Shown here piece after piece: positions 17,179 to 24,451 of a stretch of 64,000 nucleotides of DNA. Under the pieces are notes generated by a model. That model ran no database searches. It was given only the letters and a program-made list of their open reading frames with translations, and had not been told where the DNA came from. A program made the position numbers and the translations under genes. The DNA is from an uncultured Prevotellaceae bacterium (GTDB lineage: Bacteria; Bacteroidota; Bacteroidia; Bacteroidales; Bacteroidaceae), in contig OMRP01000010.1 of assembly GCA_900313615.1 (NCBI GenBank), positions 1 through 64,000 of the forward strand, given 5' to 3'. Every line of letters starts with the position of its first letter. The stretch's first letter is position 1.

Positions 17179-18760
17179 GACGACCTCCTTTCTCTCCTTT
17201 GCGGTAACCATCACGTGACTTGCCATCGCGTTTCCATGAGGGGCGGGAATCGCGGAAATCTCGGTCTCCGAAGCGTTTCTTGCCGCGGTCGCCAAAACGG
17301 TCCTTGCCACGATCTCCAAAGTGGCTCTTGCCACGGTCGCCAAAACGGCGTTTCTCTCCTTCTTCATGGTCATGGTGCCAAGAACGGCCACCACGCTCGC
17401 GGTCTCCTCCTGAACGTTCAAAACGGCGTCTGCGGGCTTCACGCTCACGTTCACGCTCATCTTGGCGTTCTATGGAATGGAAGGTGAAGGAACGGATGTC
17501 GCCTTCTTCATTCTCTTGTTCTTCGTCAAGGCGTTTCTTAAATTCACGCACTTTCTTGAAACGGTGTTTCTCGGCCATGGCGGCACGCTCATCGTCGGTC
17601 TGAACAGATCCGCCTTCTTCACGGAATTCTCTTAATTTGCCACTGAAGATATTATACTTGCGGAACTCGCATTCCAAAGAACCATTATATAAGGGTATCT
17701 TAATCGATGGCTTCAAACCTATCTGGTCAAAGCATTCTTCACGATAACTCAATACCCAAGCTACATTGTCTTGGAAAGCGTGTTTCAGCCGCTCGCCAAT
17801 CATGCGGTAGGTGCCCAAAAGGTCTGGGGTGCTGATGCGTTCGCCATATGGGGGGTTGGTCACGAGAATACTCTTGTTCGCTGGTTGTTCAAAGTCCTTA
17901 AAGTCGGCTTGCTCGATGGTGATGTCTGACGACAGACCGGCGGCTTTCACATTCATGCGGGCTTTGCCCACGCATTTTGGATCGATGTCGTATCCGTAGA
18001 TATGTCCTTGAAAATCACGCTCTCCAGAGTCATCGTTATAGATTTCGTCGAACAGATCCTTGTCGAAATCGGGCCATTTCTCAAAGGCGAACTCTTTGCG
18101 GAAAACACCAGGGGAGATATTACGGGCAATCAACGCGGCTTCGATGAGAAGGGTGCCACTACCACACATCGGGTCGATAAAATCGGTCTCTCCCTGCCAA
18201 CCGGTAAGCAATATCATACCGGCGGCCAGCACTTCATTCAGGGGGGCTTCGGTTGACTCCTGACGGTAACCGCGACGATGCAACGATTCGCCACTGGAAT
18301 CGAGACACAGCGTACAATCGGTTTCGGCAATATGCATGTGCAAACGGATATCGGGATTGGTGACGGAGATGTTCGGGCGAGAACCGGTCTGCTCCCTGAA
18401 CTGGTCGGCTATCGCATCTTTCACCTTGTAACTCACAAACTTACTGTGGCGGAACTCGTCGGAGAATACCACGGCATCAACCGCGAAGGTCTTGTTGTTG
18501 TCCAGATAATTCTGCCATTCTATCTTCTTCACTTCCTCATATACCTCGTCGGGGGTACGGGCCTTGAAATGCTTAATGGGTTTCAAAATGCGGATGGCGG
18601 TGTGCAACTGGAAATTGGCACGGTACATCATCTCTTTGTCACCGGTAAACGATACCATTCGGCGACCTATCTGCACGTTGTTGGCTCCTAAGTGAATAAG
18701 TTCCTTGGCCAAAACAGGCTCCAATCCCATAAAGGTCTTGGCTATCAATTCAAATTCCAT
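17165..18760 (-). CDS. THUMP-domain class I rRNA/RNA methyltransferase with FGDRGK tail
   Basis: The protein has 531 residues. A THUMP RNA-binding domain (to about residue 160) precedes a UPF0020/RlmL-type methyltransferase domain with DPMCGSGTLLIEAA (AdoMet binding) and the base-methylating motif NPPYGER. This fits 23S rRNA N2-guanine methylation in the RlmL/YpsC family. From about residue 385 it adds a very basic Arg/Asp/Gly-rich tail containing four eight-residue units of the type FGDRGKxR, resembling RGG-type RNA-binding tails. The gene follows cysE after 56 bases and its stop overlaps the DPP-IV start. Confidence 0.9.
   Translation of the reverse strand: MEFELIAKTFMGLEPVLAKELIHLGANNVQIGRRMVSFTGDKEMMYRANFQLHTAIRILKPIKHFKARTPDEVYEEVKKIEWQNYLDNNKTFAVDAVVFSDEFRHSKFVSYKVKDAIADQFREQTGSRPNISVTNPDIRLHMHIAETDCTLCLDSSGESLHRRGYRQESTEAPLNEVLAAGMILLTGWQGETDFIDPMCGSGTLLIEAALIARNISPGVFRKEFAFEKWPDFDKDLFDEIYNDDSGERDFQGHIYGYDIDPKCVGKARMNVKAAGLSSDITIEQADFKDFEQPANKSILVTNPPYGERISTPDLLGTYRMIGERLKHAFQDNVAWVLSYREECFDQIGLKPSIKIPLYNGSLECEFRKYNIFSGKLREFREEGGSVQTDDERAAMAEKHRFKKVREFKKRLDEEQENEEGDIRSFTFHSIERQDEREREREARRRRFERSGGDRERGGRSWHHDHEEGEKRRFGDRGKSHFGDRGKDRFGDRGKKRFGDRDFRDSRPSWKRDGKSRDGYRKGEKGGRHDDE
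17263..17349. repeat. 24-bp tandem repeat coding the FGDRGK tail
   Basis: About three and a half imperfect 24-bp units encode RFGDRGKS, HFGDRGKD, RFGDRGKK and RFGDRDFR inside the methyltransferase gene. The unit is in phase, so copy-number change would keep the frame. Confidence 0.75.
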
Positions 18761-18816
18761 GATATGTATTTTTAACTATTTTATTTTTTTACTCTTACCT
18801 TTTCCTCTTTTACCTT

Positions 18817-19707
18817 TTACCCTTTTTTGGCTTTTTCTCCCGCTTCCATATCTTTGGTCACCCATAAGTTGGCTCCCACAACGCAACCTTCACCGATGGT
18901 GATGCGGCCTAATATAGTAGCATTGGAATAAACCACTACATGGTCCTTGAGGATGGGATGGCGAGGGATTCCTTTGATGGGGTTGCCGTTTTCATCCAAG
19001 GGGAAACTTTTGGCGCCCAAAGTAACGCCTTGGTATAACTTCACGTAGTTGCCGATGATGCAGGTGGCACCAATCACTACGCCGGTGCCGTGGTCGATGG
19101 TGAAATGATGACCAATGGTGGCGGCAGGGTGTATGTCGATGCCGGTTTCCGAATGGGCCATCTCTGTCATCATGCGGGGTATCAATGGCACACCCAATAG
19201 ATATAGTTCGTGGGCGATGCGGTAATTGGAAAGGGCTTTGATGACGGGATAACAGGAGATGATTTCACCGTAACTTTCAGCAGCAGGGTCACCATTATAG
19301 GCGGCTTCCACATCTGTGGAGAGCACCTGGCGTATGTCAGGCAAACGGCTGATAAGGGTGGTGGCGGCTTGAATGGCAATCTGGCGCTTTGCCTCCTGTT
19401 CTTCAGCATTCATCTCGTGGTCATCGGAAAAACAAAGACCAGCATGTATCTGCTCTAATAGAAGATGGTAAAGACGCTGGGTCCTCACGCCAAGGTGATA
19501 TTCCAACGTGGACAGGTGTATCGTGTCCATTCCATAAAAACCGGGGAAAAGAATAGCCCTGGAAATCTCAATGATTTCCTGCAAAGTGGCACCGGATGGC
19601 AATGGCAATCCGGTTTGGTGCTTGTGGAACAGTCCCTTCAGCGACGTGGGCTCGGAAAGAGCCTCAACGGCTCGCGTTAGTGTGAGGGTCGTGTCGCGTT
19701 GACTCAT
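18817..19707 (-). CDS. cysE: Serine O-acetyltransferase
   Basis: The protein has 296 residues. It acetylates serine with acetyl-CoA to make O-acetylserine, the precursor of cysteine. The C-terminal left-handed beta helix is clear: DIHPAATIGHHFTIDHGTG, then VVIGATCIIGNYVKLYQGVT and a further hexapeptide stretch, including the catalytic His-Asp region. The N-terminal helical half, used for oligomerisation, is longer than in E. coli, as in the EpsC-like group. The last residues are KKG and there is no long C-terminal tail. It heads the minus-strand run to purD and yqaA and diverges from the inositol-lipid cluster. Confidence 0.93.
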   Translation of the reverse strand: MSQRDTTLTLTRAVEALSEPTSLKGLFHKHQTGLPLPSGATLQEIIEISRAILFPGFYGMDTIHLSTLEYHLGVRTQRLYHLLLEQIHAGLCFSDDHEMNAEEQEAKRQIAIQAATTLISRLPDIRQVLSTDVEAAYNGDPAAESYGEIISCYPVIKALSNYRIAHELYLLGVPLIPRMMTEMAHSETGIDIHPAATIGHHFTIDHGTGVVIGATCIIGNYVKLYQGVTLGAKSFPLDENGNPIKGIPRHPILKDHVVVYSNATILGRITIGEGCVVGANLWVTKDMEAGEKAKKG

Positions 19708-19747
19708 GATGAGCGGTGTGTCAGTAAATGTTTCTTATAAGATGATG

Positions 19748-19755
19748 CAAAAGTA
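19748..19755 (-). promoter_or_regulatory. -7 element of cysE
   Basis: The minus strand reads TACTTTTG, matching TAnnTTTG, about 40 bases ahead of the cysE start at 19707. A -33 TTTG at the right distance was not found. Confidence 0.5.
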
Positions 19756-19802
19756 CACAATTTACACGAATAACTCTTAATATAAAGCTTTTTTTTGCTT
19801 TT

Positions 19803-19837
19803 TTTGTTTTTGTTGTCGACAATAATGGTTAACTTTG
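19803..19837 (+). promoter_or_regulatory. Promoter of the inositol-lipid cluster
   Basis: TAACTTTG at 19830-19837 matches the Bacteroidetes -7 consensus. Two TTTG boxes lie 17 and 23 bp upstream in a T-rich stretch. The expected start is near 19844, giving a leader of about 45 bases before the ATG at 19888. Confidence 0.55.
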
Positions 19838-19887
19838 CGGCCTAATGTAATAATGGGGGATGACCCCAGAATGAAAAACGTGTGTTC

Positions 19888-20598
19888 ATGAAATTTGCCA
19901 TCATTGCGGCTGGAGAGGGTTCGCGGATAGCGGCCGAGGGAATGTCGTGCCCCAAACCCATGGTAAGGGTGGGGGAAGAACATCTCATCGACCGCTTGGC
20001 GAGGATATTCAGCGATCATGGGGCTGATGTCATTTCGGTCATCTGTAACGACAAAACGGATATCGTCGCTGATCATTTGCAAAAGATGGTACTCAAGGGG
20101 TTGCCCCTGCGGTTCATGGTGGAAAGCACTCCAAGTTCCATGCACAGCCTCTATCGATTACACAGCCTGATAGGCGAGGGACCATTCTGTCTCACAACGG
20201 TCGATACGGTGTTTGCCGAAAAGGAGTTCACACGTTATGTTGAGATGTTCAAGAATCTCTCTGGTGGAGGTGCGTGCGACGCGCTCATGGGAGTGACAGA
20301 TTTTGTCGATGACGAAAAACCGCTATATGTCGACGTTGATGGGCAGATGAACATCAAAGGGTTTTACGACGAAGCTGCATGCTGCAAGTATGTGTCTGCC
20401 GGTATATATGGGTTGACTCCTGCGGTATGGCCGATTCTTGAAGAGTGTATTCTCAATGGCGAACAGCGGATGCGTAACTTCCAAAGGGCTCTAATTCGAA
20501 AAGGACTGCGCCTCAAGGCGTTTGCCTTTTCTAAGGTGATAGATGTTGACCATGCGGCCGACGTGGCATTGGCTAATAGGTTCATTGCTCAGTCATGA
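19888..20598 (+). CDS. NTP-transferase-like sugar/alcohol nucleotidyltransferase
   Basis: The protein has 236 residues with a GT-A type nucleotidyltransferase fold. The N-terminal signature AIIAAGEGSRI and the following PKPMV match sugar-phosphate nucleotidylyltransferases, and TTVDTVF supplies the metal-binding aspartate. Such enzymes couple a phosphorylated sugar or alcohol to CTP or UTP. Its place ahead of a CDP-alcohol phosphatidyltransferase and inositol-phosphate synthase suggests that it activates an inositol- or sugar-phosphate head group. The substrate is inferred. An in-frame GTG at 19882 is possible, but ATG 19888 fits the family N-terminus. The last four bases (ATGA) overlap the next gene. 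Confidence 0.85.
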   Translation: MKFAIIAAGEGSRIAAEGMSCPKPMVRVGEEHLIDRLARIFSDHGADVISVICNDKTDIVADHLQKMVLKGLPLRFMVESTPSSMHSLYRLHSLIGEGPFCLTTVDTVFAEKEFTRYVEMFKNLSGGGACDALMGVTDFVDDEKPLYVDVDGQMNIKGFYDEAACCKYVSAGIYGLTPAVWPILEECILNGEQRMRNFQRALIRKGLRLKAFAFSKVIDVDHAADVALANRFIAQS

Positions 20599-21407
20599 AA
20601 CGCAAGGTGGCAGTATTGCGCGATGAGTCGTTCTCGCCGCATTCGGTGGAAAAGGATAGGGCTATTCTCGAAGAGGTGGCCCGTCGGATGGACATAGGTG
20701 AGGTAATTGGCGAAAAAGAGCTGATGGATCTGGAGAAACGGTTTGACGATTGCTCGCTGCTCCTCTCCATGGGAAGACTGCCGCAGACATTATCATTCTT
20801 GACGGGAATGATGCGGAAAGGGACAGTGGTTATCAACAACCCGAAGGGGGTGGAAAACTGTGCCAGAAACGTGTGGCAACGTGTCATGAGGAGGATGAAC
20901 GGTCCGTTACCTCCAGATGATGGTCCATTCGGCCATTGGGTGAAGAGGGGTGATGGTGCCGCACGGGAGAGGGATGATGTGGTGTACGTGCCCAACGGAG
21001 AATCTGTAGATGAGTGTGTGGCGCGTTTCCATAAAAGGGGGGTGATGAGGGTATCGGTGTCGGCTCATGTACCGGGCGATGTAGTGAAATTCTACGGGGT
21101 GGTAGGAACGGGATTTTTCCGTTTCTGTTATCCTACCGATGATGGCGACACGAAATTCTCACTTGAGAGGATAAACGGTAGTGCTCACCATTATTCCTTC
21201 GATGAAAGAAGAATGAAGGTGGTGGCGGAGGGGCTGGCTACCGCTCTCGGGGTGGATGTCTATGGAGGAGACTGCATCGTCAATGAAAATGGTCAGTTCT
21301 TCTTCATCGATTTCAATGACTGGCCGAGTTTCTCACGCTTCATAGATGAGGCGGCGGAGGCTATCGCTTCAATGGCGACAAAACGGTTGGAAAAGGATGG
21401 ACAATAA
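20595..21407 (+). CDS. ATP-grasp-like enzyme of the inositol-lipid cluster
   Basis: The protein has 270 residues and is not a recognised named family. The C-terminal two thirds resemble an ATP-grasp fold: a lysine strand (HWVKRGD near residue 116), a VPGDVVKFYGVVG segment like the second nucleotide-binding strand, and a metal-binding end GGDCIVN...FIDFNDWPSF with the expected Asp and Asn. ATP-grasp enzymes form amide, ester or thioester bonds through an acyl-phosphate. A ligase inside a phospholipid cluster suggests head-group decoration, but this is inference. It overlaps its upstream neighbour by four bases and its downstream one by one base (TAATG), so the genes are translationally coupled. 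Confidence 0.7.
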   Translation: MKRKVAVLRDESFSPHSVEKDRAILEEVARRMDIGEVIGEKELMDLEKRFDDCSLLLSMGRLPQTLSFLTGMMRKGTVVINNPKGVENCARNVWQRVMRRMNGPLPPDDGPFGHWVKRGDGAARERDDVVYVPNGESVDECVARFHKRGVMRVSVSAHVPGDVVKFYGVVGTGFFRFCYPTDDGDTKFSLERINGSAHHYSFDERRMKVVAEGLATALGVDVYGGDCIVNENGQFFFIDFNDWPSFSRFIDEAAEAIASMATKRLEKDGQ

Positions 21408-22405
21408 TGAATAGGACGGAAAAGGATCAAATGACAGATAATGCCAAAGAACGGTCGTTCAGCGAATTGCTGAAGGCTTCTCTAAAATCGAAAGATACGG
21501 AGGAATGGCTCGACGTGTATTTTACTCGTCCAATAGGGCTATTCTTTGCTCTGATATGGAAACGTCTGGGGGTGCATCCAAATGCCATCACCATACTGTC
21601 CATATTCTTGGGCATCGCCGCGGCGGTGATGTTCTATCATACCGATGTGTGGCATAATCTGGCGGGAATGGTTCTGCTCATGACGGCAAACTTCTGCGAT
21701 AGCACTGATGGCCAACTGGCCCGGCTCACCAACCAGAAAACACTCGTGGGAAGGGTGCTCGATGGGTTTGCGGGAGATGTATGGTTCTTCTCTATATATT
21801 TCGCCATCTGCATGAGAACTATGCCGCAATTTATGCCTGGTACCGATATTAAGTGGGGGGTATGGATATGGGTGCTCGCTGCAGTGGCGGGATTTATATG
21901 CCATTCACCACAGAGTTCTGACGCTGATTATTATAGGCAGATTCACTTGCTATTCCTGAAAGGGAAAAAAGGAAGTGAATTGGACACATATGCACAACAA
22001 AGGGCTATTTATGATAGCTTGCCCAAAAAGGGGGCTTTTCTGAAAAGGGTGTTCTATTATAACTATGCCAACTACTGCAAGGGCCAGGAGAAACGTACCC
22101 CGGAATTTCAACGGTTCTATGCGGCTCTGAAAGAAAAATACGGCGAGGTGGAAAATGTTCCGGACAAATGCCGCGAACGTTTCCTTCAAGGGAGCCGACC
22201 TTTGATGAAATATACGAATATTCTCTCTTTCAATACCAGGGCTATCGTGCTCTACATCACATGCTTGGCTAATTGTCCATGGGTGTATTTCCTCTTCGAA
22301 ATCATCGTGCTCATGTGCATCTATATCCACATGCATCGTTCACACGAGAAACTGTGCAGAGAGATGCGCAACGAATGGATGGGGGAGAATGGAAAAAATG
22401 GATGA
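21407..22405 (+). CDS. CDP-alcohol phosphatidyltransferase (putative phosphatidylinositol-phosphate synthase)
   Basis: The protein has 332 residues with several membrane helices. The signature of CDP-alcohol phosphotransferases is present: DSTDGQLAR (Asp98, Asp101), Gly115 and Asp119. These enzymes swap CMP from CDP-diacylglycerol for an alcohol. With inositol-3-phosphate synthase downstream, the alcohol is probably inositol phosphate, giving phosphatidylinositol phosphate. The last consensus aspartate, expected at 123, is glycine with Asp at 124, a one-residue shift. A soluble insertion of about 80 residues (roughly 170-250) separates the later helices. The HAD phosphatase gene overlaps its end by 17 bases. 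Confidence 0.88.
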   Translation: MNRTEKDQMTDNAKERSFSELLKASLKSKDTEEWLDVYFTRPIGLFFALIWKRLGVHPNAITILSIFLGIAAAVMFYHTDVWHNLAGMVLLMTANFCDSTDGQLARLTNQKTLVGRVLDGFAGDVWFFSIYFAICMRTMPQFMPGTDIKWGVWIWVLAAVAGFICHSPQSSDADYYRQIHLLFLKGKKGSELDTYAQQRAIYDSLPKKGAFLKRVFYYNYANYCKGQEKRTPEFQRFYAALKEKYGEVENVPDKCRERFLQGSRPLMKYTNILSFNTRAIVLYITCLANCPWVYFLFEIIVLMCIYIHMHRSHEKLCREMRNEWMGENGKNG

Positions 22406-23114
22406 GATAAACGCTCTGATATTCGATTATGGGGGGACGCTTGACACAGGGGGATGTCATTGGGGACGGTTCTTCTGGCATGCTTACCAGACACTCCATG
22501 TACCGCTGACGTGGCAACAGTTTGCAGAGGCGTATGTGTATACGGAACGGACGTTGGCCAAGCAACAGGTTATCATGCCGGATTTTACTTTCCGCGACAC
22601 CCTGAAGACCAAGATAAGGCTCCAGGTGCAATGGCTTGCGCAAAAGGGCCTCGTCAAAACAGATGGACAATCCTATGTGGAACCCGACACTTTGTTGGAT
22701 TTCTTATACAATAAGGTGCGTGAATATACGTTTGAAAGTAAGGAGGTGCTTGCTATCCTGGCACAACGCTTCCCGTTAGGCCTCGTCACCAACTTCTATG
22801 GAAACATGGATGTGGTGCTACGCGAATTTCAACTCGATGGCTATTTCTGCCATGTAGTGGAGTCGGCGGTGGTGGGGGTGAAAAAACCTGACCCTGCTAT
22901 ATTCAAAATGGGGGTAGAGGCTTTGGGCGTAAAACCAAATGAGGTGCTTGTCGTAGGCGACAGCATCGACAAAGATATCATCCCTGCCAAACAGGTGGGA
23001 TGTAAAACGGTATGGATAAAGGGGGAGACGTGGGACGGAACGCTTCAGAAAGAGGCTTGTGCCGACCATGTCATTACTCGTATTGGCGCTCTGAGGACGC
23101 TGTTAAAATTGTAA
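22389..23114 (+). CDS. HAD-family phosphatase, putative phosphatidylinositol-phosphate phosphatase
   Basis: The protein has 241 residues. HAD motif I is FDYGGTLD with nucleophile Asp13, but the usual second aspartate (position 15) is glycine. Motif II is VTNFYGN, motif III the lysine of KKPDP, and motif IV VGDSIDKD. A four-helix cap lies between residues 20 and 105. In the cluster context it probably removes a phosphate from phosphatidylinositol phosphate or a related intermediate. The missing acid/base aspartate may mean another residue serves, or a different reaction. It overlaps the phosphatidyltransferase gene by 17 bases and ends 17 bases ahead of the synthase start. Confidence 0.85.
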   Translation: MEKMDEINALIFDYGGTLDTGGCHWGRFFWHAYQTLHVPLTWQQFAEAYVYTERTLAKQQVIMPDFTFRDTLKTKIRLQVQWLAQKGLVKTDGQSYVEPDTLLDFLYNKVREYTFESKEVLAILAQRFPLGLVTNFYGNMDVVLREFQLDGYFCHVVESAVVGVKKPDPAIFKMGVEALGVKPNEVLVVGDSIDKDIIPAKQVGCKTVWIKGETWDGTLQKEACADHVITRIGALRTLLKL

Positions 23115-23131
23115 TTGTAATCAAACTAGAT

Positions 23132-24451
23132 ATGATCTTGAAAAAGAAACAGACAAATGTGTTGCCGGCTGAGGGCAAATTGGGCGTAATGATTGTAGGA
23201 TGCGGAGCCGTGGCCACTACTTTTATGACGGGTGTACTCATGGCACGCAAAGAACTAGCCAAACCCATCGGCTCCATGACGCAATATGACAAAATACGTG
23301 TCGGAAAAGGTGACGAAAAACAATATTTGCATTATGCTGACATCGTGCCTTTGGCAAAACTCGATGATATCGTGTTTGCCACATGGGATGTGTATCCGCA
23401 AAACGCTTATCAGGCGGCGATGTATGCTGAAGTGCTAAAAGAAAAGGATATTGAACCGGTAAGAGAGGAACTGGAAAGTATCGTTCCCATGAAGGCGGCA
23501 TTCGACAGGAATTATGCCAAACGAATCAATGGCGACAACGTGAAAGAGTGCTCCACACGTTGGGACATGGTGGTACAATTGCAAGAAGATATACGGAATT
23601 TCAAGAAAGAGAACAATATCGAGAGGGTAGTGGTCATCTGGGCTGCGTCCACGGAGATTTATGTGCCAGTGTTTATGCCGGTGCATGGGTCGTTGGATGC
23701 GCTTGAAAAAGCGATGAAGGAAAACGATACGGTGCATGTGGCTCCATCGATGTGTTACGCCTATGCGGCTCTCGTTGAAGGGGCTCCGTTCATCATGGGG
23801 GCACCTAATACTACTGTCGATATACCGGCCATGTGGCAACTGGCGGAGAAATGTAAAATGCCCATAGCGGGAAAAGACTACAAGACGGGACAGACACTGG
23901 TGAAAAGTGGATTCGCTCCCATCATTGGCACAAGGTGCTTGGGACTGAATGGGTGGTTCTCTACGAATATATTGGGAAACCGCGACGGATTGGTGCTCGA
24001 CGAACCGGAAAACTTCCGTACCAAGGAGGTGAGTAAACTGTCTACACTGGAAACGATACTGCAACCAGAACAGCAACCTGACTTGTACAAGGATTACTAC
24101 CATAAGGTGAGAATCAATTATTATCCGCCAAGGAACGATAACAAGGAGGGGTGGGATAACATCGATATCTTTGGATGGATGGGGTATCCTATGCAGATAA
24201 AAATTAATTTCCTTTGCCGAGACTCCATTCTTGCTGCTCCGCTACTTCTCGACCTATGCTTGTTGGCCGACCTAGCGGCGAGGGCTGGTAAATATGGTAT
24301 ACAACGTTTCCTGAGCTTCTTTATGAAAAGCCCAATGCACGACTACACCAAGAAGGAACTGCCGGTCAATAACTTGTACCAACAATACACAATGCTGAAA
24401 AATGCCGTGAGGGAAATGGGAGGCTACGAACCTGATGAGGAAATCGATTGA
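23132..24451 (+). CDS. ino1: Inositol-3-phosphate synthase
   Basis: The protein has 439 residues from ATG 23132. It converts glucose-6-phosphate to inositol-3-phosphate (inositol-1-phosphate in the other numbering) using bound NAD. Visible landmarks are the NAD-binding GCGAVATT near the N-terminus, a central WAASTE, and the conserved lysine region AGKDYKTGQT that forms the active site, followed by LGLNGWFSTN and NRDG. A longer frame opens at 23012 inside the phosphatase gene and would add 40 unrelated residues. ATG 23132 is chosen. Together with the four upstream genes it forms a complete inositol phospholipid route like the one described in Bacteroides thetaiotaomicron (BT_1522-BT_1526 region). 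Confidence 0.93.
   Translation: MILKKKQTNVLPAEGKLGVMIVGCGAVATTFMTGVLMARKELAKPIGSMTQYDKIRVGKGDEKQYLHYADIVPLAKLDDIVFATWDVYPQNAYQAAMYAEVLKEKDIEPVREELESIVPMKAAFDRNYAKRINGDNVKECSTRWDMVVQLQEDIRNFKKENNIERVVVIWAASTEIYVPVFMPVHGSLDALEKAMKENDTVHVAPSMCYAYAALVEGAPFIMGAPNTTVDIPAMWQLAEKCKMPIAGKDYKTGQTLVKSGFAPIIGTRCLGLNGWFSTNILGNRDGLVLDEPENFRTKEVSKLSTLETILQPEQQPDLYKDYYHKVRINYYPPRNDNKEGWDNIDIFGWMGYPMQIKINFLCRDSILAAPLLLDLCLLADLAARAGKYGIQRFLSFFMKSPMHDYTKKELPVNNLYQQYTMLKNAVREMGGYEPDEEID

Noticed and set aside
17179-17460. Extra 94-residue N-terminal extension of the DPP-IV gene
   Set aside because: It reads the methyltransferase C-terminus in another frame, and the signal peptide plus strong ribosome-binding site place the start at 17178.
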